This document shows positions 27,633-34,793 of a stretch of 64,000 bases of DNA, in pieces. This DNA comes from Saprospirales bacterium. Its GTDB lineage: Bacteria > Bacteroidota > Bacteroidia > Chitinophagales > Saprospiraceae. The translations under genes were made by a program, and so were the position numbers. The notes under the pieces are model-generated. The model was not told the origin of the DNA. It did not search any database and saw only the letters and a program-made list of their open reading frames with translations. The stretch covers positions 1 through 64,000 of the forward strand of contig PAAY01000020.1 in the NCBI GenBank assembly GCA_002698985.1, in the 5' to 3' direction. Position 1 is the first letter of the stretch, and each line of letters starts with the position of its first letter.

Positions 27633-27740
27633 CCCCCAAATAATCCCTGTCTGCCGACAGGCAGGCTCTATAATCCTCCATCCCCGATGAATATCGGGGC
27701 CATAATCCTCATAACCCTCATAACCCTCATAATCCACAAC
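27633..27740 (+). repeat. ATAATCC-type repeat tract with two embedded palindromes
   Basis: ATAATCC/ATAACCC units are interrupted by the 20-bp palindromic element CCTGTCTGCCGACAGGCAGG (27646-27665) and by CCCCGATGAATATCGGGG (27682-27699). The tract ends 7 nt before the ATG at 27747. Confidence 0.85.
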
Positions 27741-27746
27741 AACACC

Positions 27747-29144
27747 ATGCAAATTCCCTTCTCAAAAGAAACCTATACAAATCGTCGTAAAAAGCTCGCC
27801 GGTGATCTCGGCAAAGGACTCCTGCTCTTTCCTGGCAACAACGAAGTGGGCATGAACTACGCAGGCAATCCCTATCCTTTCCGGCAGGACAGCAACTTCC
27901 TGTATTTCTTCGGAATAGCGCAGCCGGGCCTGTTCGCCACCATTGACGCTGAAAGCGGCGAAAGCATCCTCTTTGGTGATGAACTAACCATGGAAGACAT
28001 CGTCTGGACCGGGCCTCAGCCCTCCCTGGCTGAGCTGGCTGAGCGCACAGGCATAGACAAGGTACTGCCTTCGGCAGAACTGGCCGGTTATGTTGAGAAA
28101 GCAAAGTCAGGTGGTGCCACCCTCCACTTTACGCCGCCCTACCGCTACGACAACATGCTGAAGCTGGAGCAATTGACCGGCATTGGCGCAGCCGAACAAA
28201 AAGCCGCTGCCAGTGCCGATTTGATACGGGCCATCGTTGCGCAGCGAGCACATAAGAGCCCTGAAGAAGTGGCCTGCATCGAGGAAGCCGTCAACATCAC
28301 CCGCAGCATGCACCTGGGCGTGATGTTGGCTGCCACGGAGGGCAAAAAGGAAAGCGAGTTGGCGGGCATCGCCCTGGGCATTTCATACGGCCTGGGCAGG
28401 GGAGTGGCTTATGGCATCATCCTGTCAGTGAACGGCCACATCCTGCACAACCATTACCACGGCAATGCCCTGAAGAAAGGCCAGCTGGTGCTCGGTGATT
28501 TTGGTGCTGAAGCCAATTCGCACTACGCCGGTGACATTACCCGTACTTTTCCGGTGGACAAGAAATTCACGCAAAAGCAGCGGGAGATATACCAGATCGT
28601 GCTGGATGCCGAAAACAAGGCCATTGCCAGCCTCAAACCCGGTGTAAAGTACATGGATGTGCACCTGGAAGCCAGCCGGCAGATGGCCACCGGACTGAAA
28701 CAATTGGGCCTGATGAAAGGAGATATTGACGAGGCAGTGGCACAGGGGGCGCATGCGCTGTTCTTCCCCCACGGTCTGGGCCACATGTTGGGCCTCGATG
28801 TACACGACATGGAGGACCTCGGCGAGCAGTACGTAGGCTACAACGAAGAGGTGCAGCGAAGCACCCAGTTCGGAACGGCTTACCTGCGCCTCGCCAGGGC
28901 CATGGAGCCCGGTTTCGTGCTGACAGTGGAACCGGGAATCTATTTTATCCCCGAACTGATCGATCAATGGCAGGCTGAAGGCAAGTTCACCGACTTCATC
29001 AACTACGACAAGGTGAATGAGTACCGGGATTTTGGCGGCATCCGGATAGAGGACAATGTGCTGATCACCGAAGATGGCCACCGGGTGCTGGGTACGCCCA
29101 TCCCGAAAACCGTGGAAGAGGTGGAAGCCTTGCGACAACGGTAA
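27747..29144 (+). CDS. Xaa-Pro aminopeptidase (M24B, aminopeptidase P)
   Basis: 465 residues from the ATG at 27747; the open frame extends 20 codons into the upstream repeat tract, which I treat as non-coding. The N-terminal creatinase-like domain spans about 1-170 and the pita-bread M24 domain about 175-460. The metal ligands are D251 (DFGAE), D263 (AGDITRTF), H346 (HGLGHMLG), E395 (TVEPGIYF) and E435 (RIEDNV). It removes N-terminal residues next to proline in the cytoplasm. Repeats flank both ends: ATAATCC type before the start and GAGGAACTGA type after the stop. Confidence 0.93.
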   Translation: MQIPFSKETYTNRRKKLAGDLGKGLLLFPGNNEVGMNYAGNPYPFRQDSNFLYFFGIAQPGLFATIDAESGESILFGDELTMEDIVWTGPQPSLAELAERTGIDKVLPSAELAGYVEKAKSGGATLHFTPPYRYDNMLKLEQLTGIGAAEQKAAASADLIRAIVAQRAHKSPEEVACIEEAVNITRSMHLGVMLAATEGKKESELAGIALGISYGLGRGVAYGIILSVNGHILHNHYHGNALKKGQLVLGDFGAEANSHYAGDITRTFPVDKKFTQKQREIYQIVLDAENKAIASLKPGVKYMDVHLEASRQMATGLKQLGLMKGDIDEAVAQGAHALFFPHGLGHMLGLDVHDMEDLGEQYVGYNEEVQRSTQFGTAYLRLARAMEPGFVLTVEPGIYFIPELIDQWQAEGKFTDFINYDKVNEYRDFGGIRIEDNVLITEDGHRVLGTPIPKTVEEVEALRQR

Positions 29145-29146
29145 TT

Positions 29147-29280
29147 GGATTTGAGGATATGAGGAACTGAAGAATTGAGGAATCGAAGTAGCCTGCAATA
29201 ACCCCAATAACCCCAATAATCCTCTATAATCCTCCATAATCCCTATAACCCCTGCCTGGCGGCAGACAGGCTCATAATCT
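29147..29280 (+). repeat. Spacer built of a 3'-type and then a 5'-type repeat
   Basis: 29147-29190 is GAGGAACTGA-type repeat following the aminopeptidase stop. About 29196-29280 is ATAACCCCA/ATAATCC repeat preceding the HAD start at 29293. The latter is interrupted by CCTGCCTGGCGGCAGACAGG (29251-29270), which is the reverse complement, with one mismatch, of the element at 27646-27665. Nearly all the 148-bp spacer is repeat. Confidence 0.88.
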
Positions 29281-29292
29281 AAAAAAATAAAG

Positions 29293-29928
29293 ATGCCAAC
29301 TCACATTGAAACCATCGTGTTCGACCTGGGCGGGGTGCTCATTGACTGGAACCCCGACTACGTATTTGACAAGCTGTTCGATTCCGAAGACCGGAAGCGG
29401 TATTTCTATGAGTACATCTGCACCCACGAGTGGAACCTGCAGCAGGATGCCGGTCGTTCATTGGCTGAAGCCACGGAAGAGCGGGTGAAGCTGTTTCCCG
29501 ATTGGGAAGGGCCAATCCGGGCCTTCTACGGCCGGTGGGAAGAAATGCTAGGTGGCCCCATTCACGACTCCGTGGAAGTTTTGCGAAGATTGAAAGAAAA
29601 AGGGCAACACCGCCTGCTGGCCCTGACAAACTGGTCTGCAGAAACGTTTCCGGTGGCTTTGGGCAGGTATGAGTTTTTGCACTGGTTTGAAGGCATCGTG
29701 GTTTCTGGAACAGAAGGAGTCATCAAACCCGAACGGAGAATCTATGAGATATTGGTGGACAGGTACGAAGTGAAACCGGAAACGGCCATTTTCATAGACG
29801 ACAACAAGGCCAATGCAGAAGCAGCGGGGCAGGTGGGCATCAGGGGCGTCCATTTCAAATCTCCGCAACAATTGATCCGCGAGCTTTCTGAAATGGGAAT
29901 CAATACGGTCAACGCTTTGAAAAAATAG
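29293..29928 (+). CDS. HAD-IA family hydrolase (phosphatase)
   Basis: 211 residues. HAD motif I is VFDLGGVLIDWNP (nucleophile Asp11), motif II is ALTNWS near residue 115, the lysine motif is KPERRIYEIL near 140, and motif IV is FIDDNKANAEAA near 160. The DLGGV-type motif I and the length resemble the YihX-like sugar-phosphate phosphatase group, but the substrate is unknown. A C1 helical cap occupies about residues 16-85. It may be co-transcribed with the aminopeptidase upstream. Confidence 0.9.
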   Translation: MPTHIETIVFDLGGVLIDWNPDYVFDKLFDSEDRKRYFYEYICTHEWNLQQDAGRSLAEATEERVKLFPDWEGPIRAFYGRWEEMLGGPIHDSVEVLRRLKEKGQHRLLALTNWSAETFPVALGRYEFLHWFEGIVVSGTEGVIKPERRIYEILVDRYEVKPETAIFIDDNKANAEAAGQVGIRGVHFKSPQQLIRELSEMGINTVNALKK

Positions 29929-30278
29929 ATTGATTTGGCATCTTTGCCAGGTACTTCTCAACCGAAGACAACAAAAATCAAAAGTTCTTCATTTCCGATC
30001 TCGTATTCACTTTACAGCCTTCAAGGCTGAAGTTTTTGTTGTCATTTTTTTATCCGTATCGAAGACATTTCCGGAAAGCACCACCGCAGTGGCTGCTGGA
30101 CGCTTGTTGTTATTGAATCCCAAAGAATTAGTATTAGCACGTTTCTCTTGCCGTTCCCACCTTGTGTGGGGCGGCTTTTTGTTTGACAGAAATCAACAAA
30201 GGGTATGATAAAAACAGAGGTTTCCTGCTGCTGCTGCGGGAAACCTCTGCAGTAGGTGATGGACCTAATGAACACGGA
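29929..30278. other. 350-bp spacer between convergent HAD and PiT genes
   Basis: Apart from the terminator at 30210-30249 I see no gene or conserved element. TTTTTTTATCC near 30046 is a possible plus-strand T-run without a clear stem. Confidence 0.5.
30210..30249 (-). terminator. Intrinsic terminator of the PiT-PhoU gene
   Basis: CAGAGGTTTCC (30215-30225) and GGAAACCTCTG (30239-30249) form an 11-bp stem. On the minus strand it is followed by five T, 29 nt after the PiT stop. Confidence 0.85.
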
Positions 30279-32537
30279 TCAGGATTTCATAGGGGCACCA
30301 TCGTTCATGACAAGGTCTTCGAAGACTTTGGCCATCCTGTTGATGTAAATGGAAAGGTTGCGGAATTCACCCAGGTGGTTGAAAAACAGGATGCTGTTAC
30401 GGGTCCCCACTTCGTGGTTCTTGATGCGCTTGATCTGGGCCTTCCTGAAATTCCGGAGGTGTTTAACGAAGTTAGAAAACTCCTTGTAAAGGGTTTTCAA
30501 AGCTTCAGGGTCTTGCGAAGAAAAGACAGCCTGGGCGAGGTTCATTTGTTTGGCGATTTGCCCGAATGCATTTTCGAGTTCCTGAATTTGTTGAGGAAGC
30601 AGTGGTTTGTGGGTATTGTCAATGTGCTCGAATGAAGGCTTAACGATATTCCTCACGATGTGTGTCATCTCATCGATGTATTCCGCAATGAGGATATAGA
30701 GGTGTGCTGCTTCAATCTGGTCGTCGTCAATTTTATCGAGTGACTTGGTGGCTTTACTCTTGAGTTTGAAGGCCTTTTTTTCGAGTTCCTGGTAGCCTTT
30801 GAAGGCCGCACGGGCTTTTTTCAGGTCGTCTTTGGCAAGTGCGTCGATGGTTTGGCCTAGCAATTCCTGAATGCTTTCAAAAGTGCCTTGTACTGATTTG
30901 GAAATCTTCCCGAGTATTTTATCGCGGGTAAGCACATCGGCTTCTTCTGCCATTTCAAGTTCCTGCCTTTCGGCCTCTCTTTTGCCGTGAATTCTATGGG
31001 AGCGGTAAACCAGGAAAATGGCAATGGCGATCAGGATGAACATTGCTACCATGCCTCCGAAATAAAGTATGCAGGCCAAAAGGAAAGCAATGGTGAAAGC
31101 TGACATTGCCGTAAAGAACCAACCACCAATTACTGAAAGCACACCAGATACACGGTACACCGCACTTTCTCTGCCCCAGGCCCCATCAGCCAGTGAGGTT
31201 CCCATGAATACCATGAAGGTTACATAGGTTGTTGAAAGAGGGAGCTTGAGGTTGGTGCCAATGGCTATCAGCACACTGGAAACAACCAGGGTGGAAGAAG
31301 CCCTGACCAGGTCAAAGGAAGGAGCTTCCTTGCCAAGGGCCTTCTGCTGCTCGTTGAATGGCCGGGGATCAAATTGTCTTTCGATGAATTTCTTCAAACT
31401 TTCAGGTAGCCTATCGTTTACCCACATGGCCAGTTTGCCAAAGTTTCTCACAATGCTTCGTGAAAATGCAAAGGAGTTGAAACGCTCGTAACCTTCGTAC
31501 TGGCGGCCCAGGTCAACGGAGGTCTTCACCACCGTTCTGGCTTTTTTGGAGAACCAAAGGGTTAGTCCCATCACCACTCCTGCCAGGGCGAGGATCAGCG
31601 TAGGGGTTGGCACTTTGCCTGCCAGTTGCTCCATGGACAGCATGTTGGGATCCGTATTCGACTGGACCCATATTTCATAAGAGTTGTATCCCGCAAGTGG
31701 AACACCGATGAAGTTCACCAGGTCGTTGCCGGCAAAGGCCATCGCCAGTGAAAATGTTCCGAAGAGTACGATGATTCTGAGCAAATTGGCCTTGAACAAC
31801 ATGTACAACAATCCAAGGATGATTGACCATGCAACGGCGCTGATTGCGACGATAGGTGCCCAGTGATCGTTTACGAAAGCCACCGTCTCTTCACTCATCC
31901 AGGATGAGCCTTTGGCTCCTTTTACCACCAAAAAGTAGCTGATGGCAGCTGCACACAATCCCCCCCAAATGGGCGCTATTCTTTTCCAGCGATTGGGGTC
32001 AAAAGAATGAGCCATTCTGACGAAATACTGTACAATGGCTCCCGTTGAAAATGCTACAACCACTGAAAGTAAGATACCGCTGATGATGGCCAGGGCTTTT
32101 CCGGAGTTGATGTATGCGCCTATGTCTTCGATGCCAGCACCGGTGAAAGACTTAATCAGGGCAATGGCCACGGCTGCTCCCAAAAGCTCAAAAACAACGG
32201 AAACCGTCGTGGATGTCGGCAATCCAAATGTGTTGAATGTGTCCAGCAATATGACATCGGCAATCATCACCGCCAGGAACAATAGCATCAGGTCGGAAAA
32301 AAGGTAGTGCTCGGGATGGAAGATCCCCTTCCTGGCCACTTCCATCATTCCACTGGAAAAAGTGCAACCTATGAGAATACCAAGCCCTGCAATACCAACC
32401 AGCAATTTGAAACTGCCGGCTTTGGACCCCACCGCAGCATTGAGGAAGTTGACGGCATCATTGCTGACGCCCACAATGAGGTCCGAAAAGGCGAGGATGA
32501 AAAGAACACCGAGGATAATCAGGTAATAGGTCTCCAT
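30279..32537 (-). CDS. PiT-family inorganic phosphate transporter fused to a PhoU-like domain
   Basis: 752 residues. Residues about 1-510 are a PiT permease with both signature repeats: GVSNDAVNFLNAAVG near 23-37 and AGNDLVNFIGVPLAG near 268-282. A charged linker (RSHRIHGKREAER) leads to a C-terminal helical PhoU/DUF47-like domain (about 550-752; KISKSVQGTFESIQELLG, YIDEMTHIVRNI). PiT proteins import phosphate with protons or sodium. The fused PhoU-like part probably regulates transport or signalling. Together with two PPK2 genes 22 kb away it points to active polyphosphate metabolism. Confidence 0.93.
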   Translation of the reverse strand: METYYLIILGVLFILAFSDLIVGVSNDAVNFLNAAVGSKAGSFKLLVGIAGLGILIGCTFSSGMMEVARKGIFHPEHYLFSDLMLLFLAVMIADVILLDTFNTFGLPTSTTVSVVFELLGAAVAIALIKSFTGAGIEDIGAYINSGKALAIISGILLSVVVAFSTGAIVQYFVRMAHSFDPNRWKRIAPIWGGLCAAAISYFLVVKGAKGSSWMSEETVAFVNDHWAPIVAISAVAWSIILGLLYMLFKANLLRIIVLFGTFSLAMAFAGNDLVNFIGVPLAGYNSYEIWVQSNTDPNMLSMEQLAGKVPTPTLILALAGVVMGLTLWFSKKARTVVKTSVDLGRQYEGYERFNSFAFSRSIVRNFGKLAMWVNDRLPESLKKFIERQFDPRPFNEQQKALGKEAPSFDLVRASSTLVVSSVLIAIGTNLKLPLSTTYVTFMVFMGTSLADGAWGRESAVYRVSGVLSVIGGWFFTAMSAFTIAFLLACILYFGGMVAMFILIAIAIFLVYRSHRIHGKREAERQELEMAEEADVLTRDKILGKISKSVQGTFESIQELLGQTIDALAKDDLKKARAAFKGYQELEKKAFKLKSKATKSLDKIDDDQIEAAHLYILIAEYIDEMTHIVRNIVKPSFEHIDNTHKPLLPQQIQELENAFGQIAKQMNLAQAVFSSQDPEALKTLYKEFSNFVKHLRNFRKAQIKRIKNHEVGTRNSILFFNHLGEFRNLSIYINRMAKVFEDLVMNDGAPMKS

Positions 32538-32737
32538 AGCATGAAAGTGATTGTCACCAGGGTGGCGATGTTTTTTTGCCGAATGTCGTAATTCAATTCA
32601 GCTGCGAATTACGAACAAAAAGCCCTGCTTAACAAATCCAGCGGAATGAAATAGCTTAGCTGTTTCGGTGAGGACCGTCAACCATCACGGGTCTGGTTCG
32701 TTTCTTTATCCCGTTCATCATAAAATGAAATCCCACC

Positions 32738-33460
32738 ATGCAAGACATTACAGGAAAAACTGCACTCATAACTGGAGGAAGTAAAGGAATCGGCTACGGC
32801 ATTGCCGAAAGCCTGCTGGCTAAAGGCGTAAAGGTTGTCATCACCAGCCGCTCGCAGGAGGCCGCCGAAAAGGCTGCAGAGCAATTGCGCAACAGCACCG
32901 GCGGTGAGGTCATCGGCCTCGAGGCGGATGTGAGAGACCTTGCCTCGCAGCAGCGCTCCGTTCAGGCTGCCATCGATGCCTTCGGTAAACTCGATGTCCT
33001 CGTCGCCAATGCCGGCGTGGGGCATTTTGCTCCCATCACCGAACTGACACCGGATCAGTGGAAGGACACCATAGACATCAACCTGACCGGCGTTTACAAC
33101 TCCATCAAAGCCGGAGTGGATGCCCTCATTGATTCGAAAGGCTACTTCATCACCATCGCCAGCCTGGCCGGCACCAACTTCTTTGCCACTGGCGCTGCCT
33201 ACAATGCCAGCAAGTTTGGATTGGTGGGCTTTACACAGGCCGTTATGCTTGACCTTCGGCAAAAAGGAGTGAAGTGCAGCACCATCATGCCCGGCAGTGT
33301 GGCCACCTATTTCAACAACCACGTACCCAATCCTGCCGATGCCTGGAAAATACAACCGGAAGACATCGGCCAGATCGTGGTGGACCTGCTGGAAATGCAC
33401 CCGAGAACCCTGCCATCAAAAATTGAAGTGAGGCCGAGCATGCCGCCGGTGAAGAAGTGA
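32738..33460 (+). CDS. SDR family oxidoreductase
   Basis: 240 residues. A classical short-chain dehydrogenase with the cofactor motif TGGSKGIG at 12-19, D64 (EADVRD), NAG at 91-93, and the catalytic set N114, S142, Y155 and K159 (YNASK). Arg38 after the second strand (VVITSR) suggests NADP(H). Such enzymes often reduce 3-oxoacyl groups or small carbonyls; the substrate is not evident. It stands alone, divergent from the PiT gene. The stop is followed at once by GAGGAAGTGA-type repeats. Confidence 0.92.
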   Translation: MQDITGKTALITGGSKGIGYGIAESLLAKGVKVVITSRSQEAAEKAAEQLRNSTGGEVIGLEADVRDLASQQRSVQAAIDAFGKLDVLVANAGVGHFAPITELTPDQWKDTIDINLTGVYNSIKAGVDALIDSKGYFITIASLAGTNFFATGAAYNASKFGLVGFTQAVMLDLRQKGVKCSTIMPGSVATYFNNHVPNPADAWKIQPEDIGQIVVDLLEMHPRTLPSKIEVRPSMPPVKK

Positions 33461-33461
33461 T

Positions 33462-33492
33462 TGGGGGAGGAAGTGAGGAAGTGAAGAACTGA
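33462..33492 (+). repeat. GAGGAAGTGA-type repeat at the SDR 3' end
   Basis: Three decamers (GAGGAAGTGA, GAGGAAGTGA, AGAACTGAG) begin 8 nt after the stop codon, in sense orientation. Confidence 0.75.
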
Positions 33493-33549
33493 GTCTACTG
33501 CAAAAAGTCCGATTGACTAATTCCATTTGGAATTTCAACCATTTAATCT

Positions 33550-33655
33550 GCCGGACAGAGTCCGGCTGGAAGAGGCACCGGACAGAGTCCGGCGCCAGCA
33601 AACACGCTGGTTCCGGACTCCGTCCGGGACCCCATCTTGTCGGACTCTGTCCGAC
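33550..33655. repeat. Cluster of four CCGGAC-nnn-GTCCGG palindromes
   Basis: The copies are at 33550-33566, 33578-33592, 33613-33627 and 33639-33655. The first two carry the centre AGA and the last two CTC/TCT, so they form two pairs in inverted orientation. The cluster is in the spacer between the SDR and the 3' end of the PIN gene. This resembles REP-type elements; I know no name for it. Confidence 0.85.
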
Positions 33656-33744
33656 CTTTGTTTAGAAAGAAAACATCTTTTGACGAGGATAACACTTTTT
33701 GCAGGGGGCTCTGGTCCTGTAAAGGATAAGCTGAAATAGCGGTC

Positions 33745-34155
33745 TTATTTTTTTGTCAATATCATCTCAAATTCTTCAGTGCCAATTACTCGGACTTTTG
33801 GGAAATCAATTTCTGCCAGAATTTTAAAATCCTTGTCATGAGTTACAATGTAACTCGCACTGGCTGCAATGGCACAATCTACGAACTTGTTGTCATCATC
33901 GTCTTTCAAAAGCTTAAACCGGTAGTAAGTATTTACAAACTCGACATTTGGAAGATATGTAATAGCAGCCAGGGTATTTTCGCTGACCTCACGTCCCATG
34001 TGGCGTTCGATGATCTCAGCGTATTCCGCAAGAATTTCAGTGGTTACACAAAGGGTGAAGTTTCCTGCAAGCAGGTTGGCAAAAATCCAATGCAATCGGG
34101 AACGGTCTGAAATACTGACCAGGAGGACATTCGTATCAATGACAACTTTTTCCAT
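33745..34155 (-). CDS. PIN-domain ribonuclease, putative toxin
   Basis: 136 residues. The PIN fold acidic residues are visible: D7 (VVIDTNVLL), E near residue 41 (TTEILAEYAEII), the DNKFVDCAIAA motif near 87-97 and D near 107 (THDKDF). The layout matches the PF13470 group annotated as putative toxin components. PIN toxins cleave RNA using Mg2+. It is preceded, 5 bp away, by a 74-codon gene that is the likely antitoxin. Confidence 0.88.
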   Translation of the reverse strand: MEKVVIDTNVLLVSISDRSRLHWIFANLLAGNFTLCVTTEILAEYAEIIERHMGREVSENTLAAITYLPNVEFVNTYYRFKLLKDDDDNKFVDCAIAASASYIVTHDKDFKILAEIDFPKVRVIGTEEFEMILTKK

Positions 34156-34160
34156 GTCAT

Positions 34161-34385
34161 TTATTTCTCACGCTTACGGAGCTTTGAATGCAACAAGCGA
34201 TCAACGTCCTCATCGGTCCATCCTTTCTCATCCCATACCTTATTGGCTGCATGTATGGCTCTTTCAGCAAAAAAATCAGCTAACACTTTTTTTAATGCCT
34301 TTAAATCCTCCTCGCTCAAGTCGTGAGAGAAGGCTTTTAGTATCTCCAACTGGGAATTGGTCAATGGTTGTTTATGGCGCTGCAT
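34161..34385 (-). CDS. Probable antitoxin of the PIN toxin
   Basis: 74 residues, charged and helical (LTNSQLEILKAFSHDLSEED ... WDEKGWTDEDVDRLLHSK). It is first in a two-gene unit with the PIN gene, separated by 5 bp, which is the usual order for toxin-antitoxin pairs. I do not recognise a named antitoxin family. The role is inferred from position and size. Its promoter region lies in direct repeat copy A (34395-34470). Confidence 0.7.
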   Translation of the reverse strand: MQRHKQPLTNSQLEILKAFSHDLSEEDLKALKKVLADFFAERAIHAANKVWDEKGWTDEDVDRLLHSKLRKREK

Positions 34386-34394
34386 AACATTTTC

Positions 34395-34470
34395 TTTTGC
34401 TGCAATTTACATCAGTTTCGGCAAGGATACAGTTTATCAGCTCCCCTCCAGCCACGTCCTCGCATTCAGG
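34395..34470 (-). repeat. 76-bp direct repeat, copy A (fossil purL 3' end plus promoter region)
   Basis: It matches copy B (34718-34793) at all but about 8 positions. On the minus strand it reads as the last codons of purL (LNARTWLEGS then TGA at 34437-34439) followed by the promoter region of the antitoxin gene. The UPF0175 stop codon (34466-34468) lies in the first bases of this copy. Confidence 0.9.
34422..34429 (-). promoter_or_regulatory. -7 element TATCCTTG for the antitoxin/PIN unit
   Basis: One mismatch to TAnnTTTG. It lies within direct repeat copy A, 37 nt before the antitoxin ATG at 34385. Confidence 0.45.
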
Positions 34471-34708
34471 CAAATGATGATTCAATCGCATTCATATCCT
34501 CGTTGAGATCTTCTTCATCGTAGTGGTAAGGTACTTTTCGCTCTGCAAGCAGTTTCCTGAAGCTGAACCAGTCCATTCCGGCAAGTTTGCGAGCCTGGCC
34601 AAAAGAAATCTTCCCATTGGCATAGAGCGCAATGGCCAATTCAATCAGCAATTCTCTTTCTGAAAACTGTCCTTCGGGTATGACATCTTTTGGTAACTGC
34701 AGAAGCAT
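34466..34708 (-). CDS. UPF0175 family protein, orphan antitoxin
   Basis: 80 residues matching UPF0175 (PF03683): ERELLIELAIALYANGKISF followed by GQARKLAGMDWFSFRKLLAERKVPYHYDEEDLNED. These are DNA-binding antitoxin-like proteins usually encoded next to a DUF3368 PIN toxin. No DUF3368 gene is present here; the next gene downstream is the other antitoxin. The gene lies between the two 76-bp direct repeats and borrows its stop codon from repeat copy A, so it looks like an inserted cassette. Confidence 0.85.
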   Translation of the reverse strand: MLLQLPKDVIPEGQFSERELLIELAIALYANGKISFGQARKLAGMDWFSFRKLLAERKVPYHYDEEDLNEDMNAIESSFA

Positions 34709-34717
34709 GGATAATGA

Positions 34718-34793
34718 TTTTGCTGCAATTTACAACAGTTTCGCCAAAGATACAGTTCATCACCTCCCTTCCAGCCACCCCCTCGCATTCAGG
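34718..34793 (-). repeat. 76-bp direct repeat, copy B (functional purL 3' end plus promoter region)
   Basis: It contains the real purL C-terminal codons (LNARGWLEGR, stop at 34760-34762) and the UPF0175 promoter. Its partner copy A is 323 bp away. Confidence 0.9.
34745..34752 (-). promoter_or_regulatory. -7 element TATCTTTG for the UPF0175 gene
   Basis: Perfect match to TAnnTTTG, 37 nt before the ATG at 34708, only 8 nt after the purL stop and inside direct repeat copy B. Confidence 0.55.
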
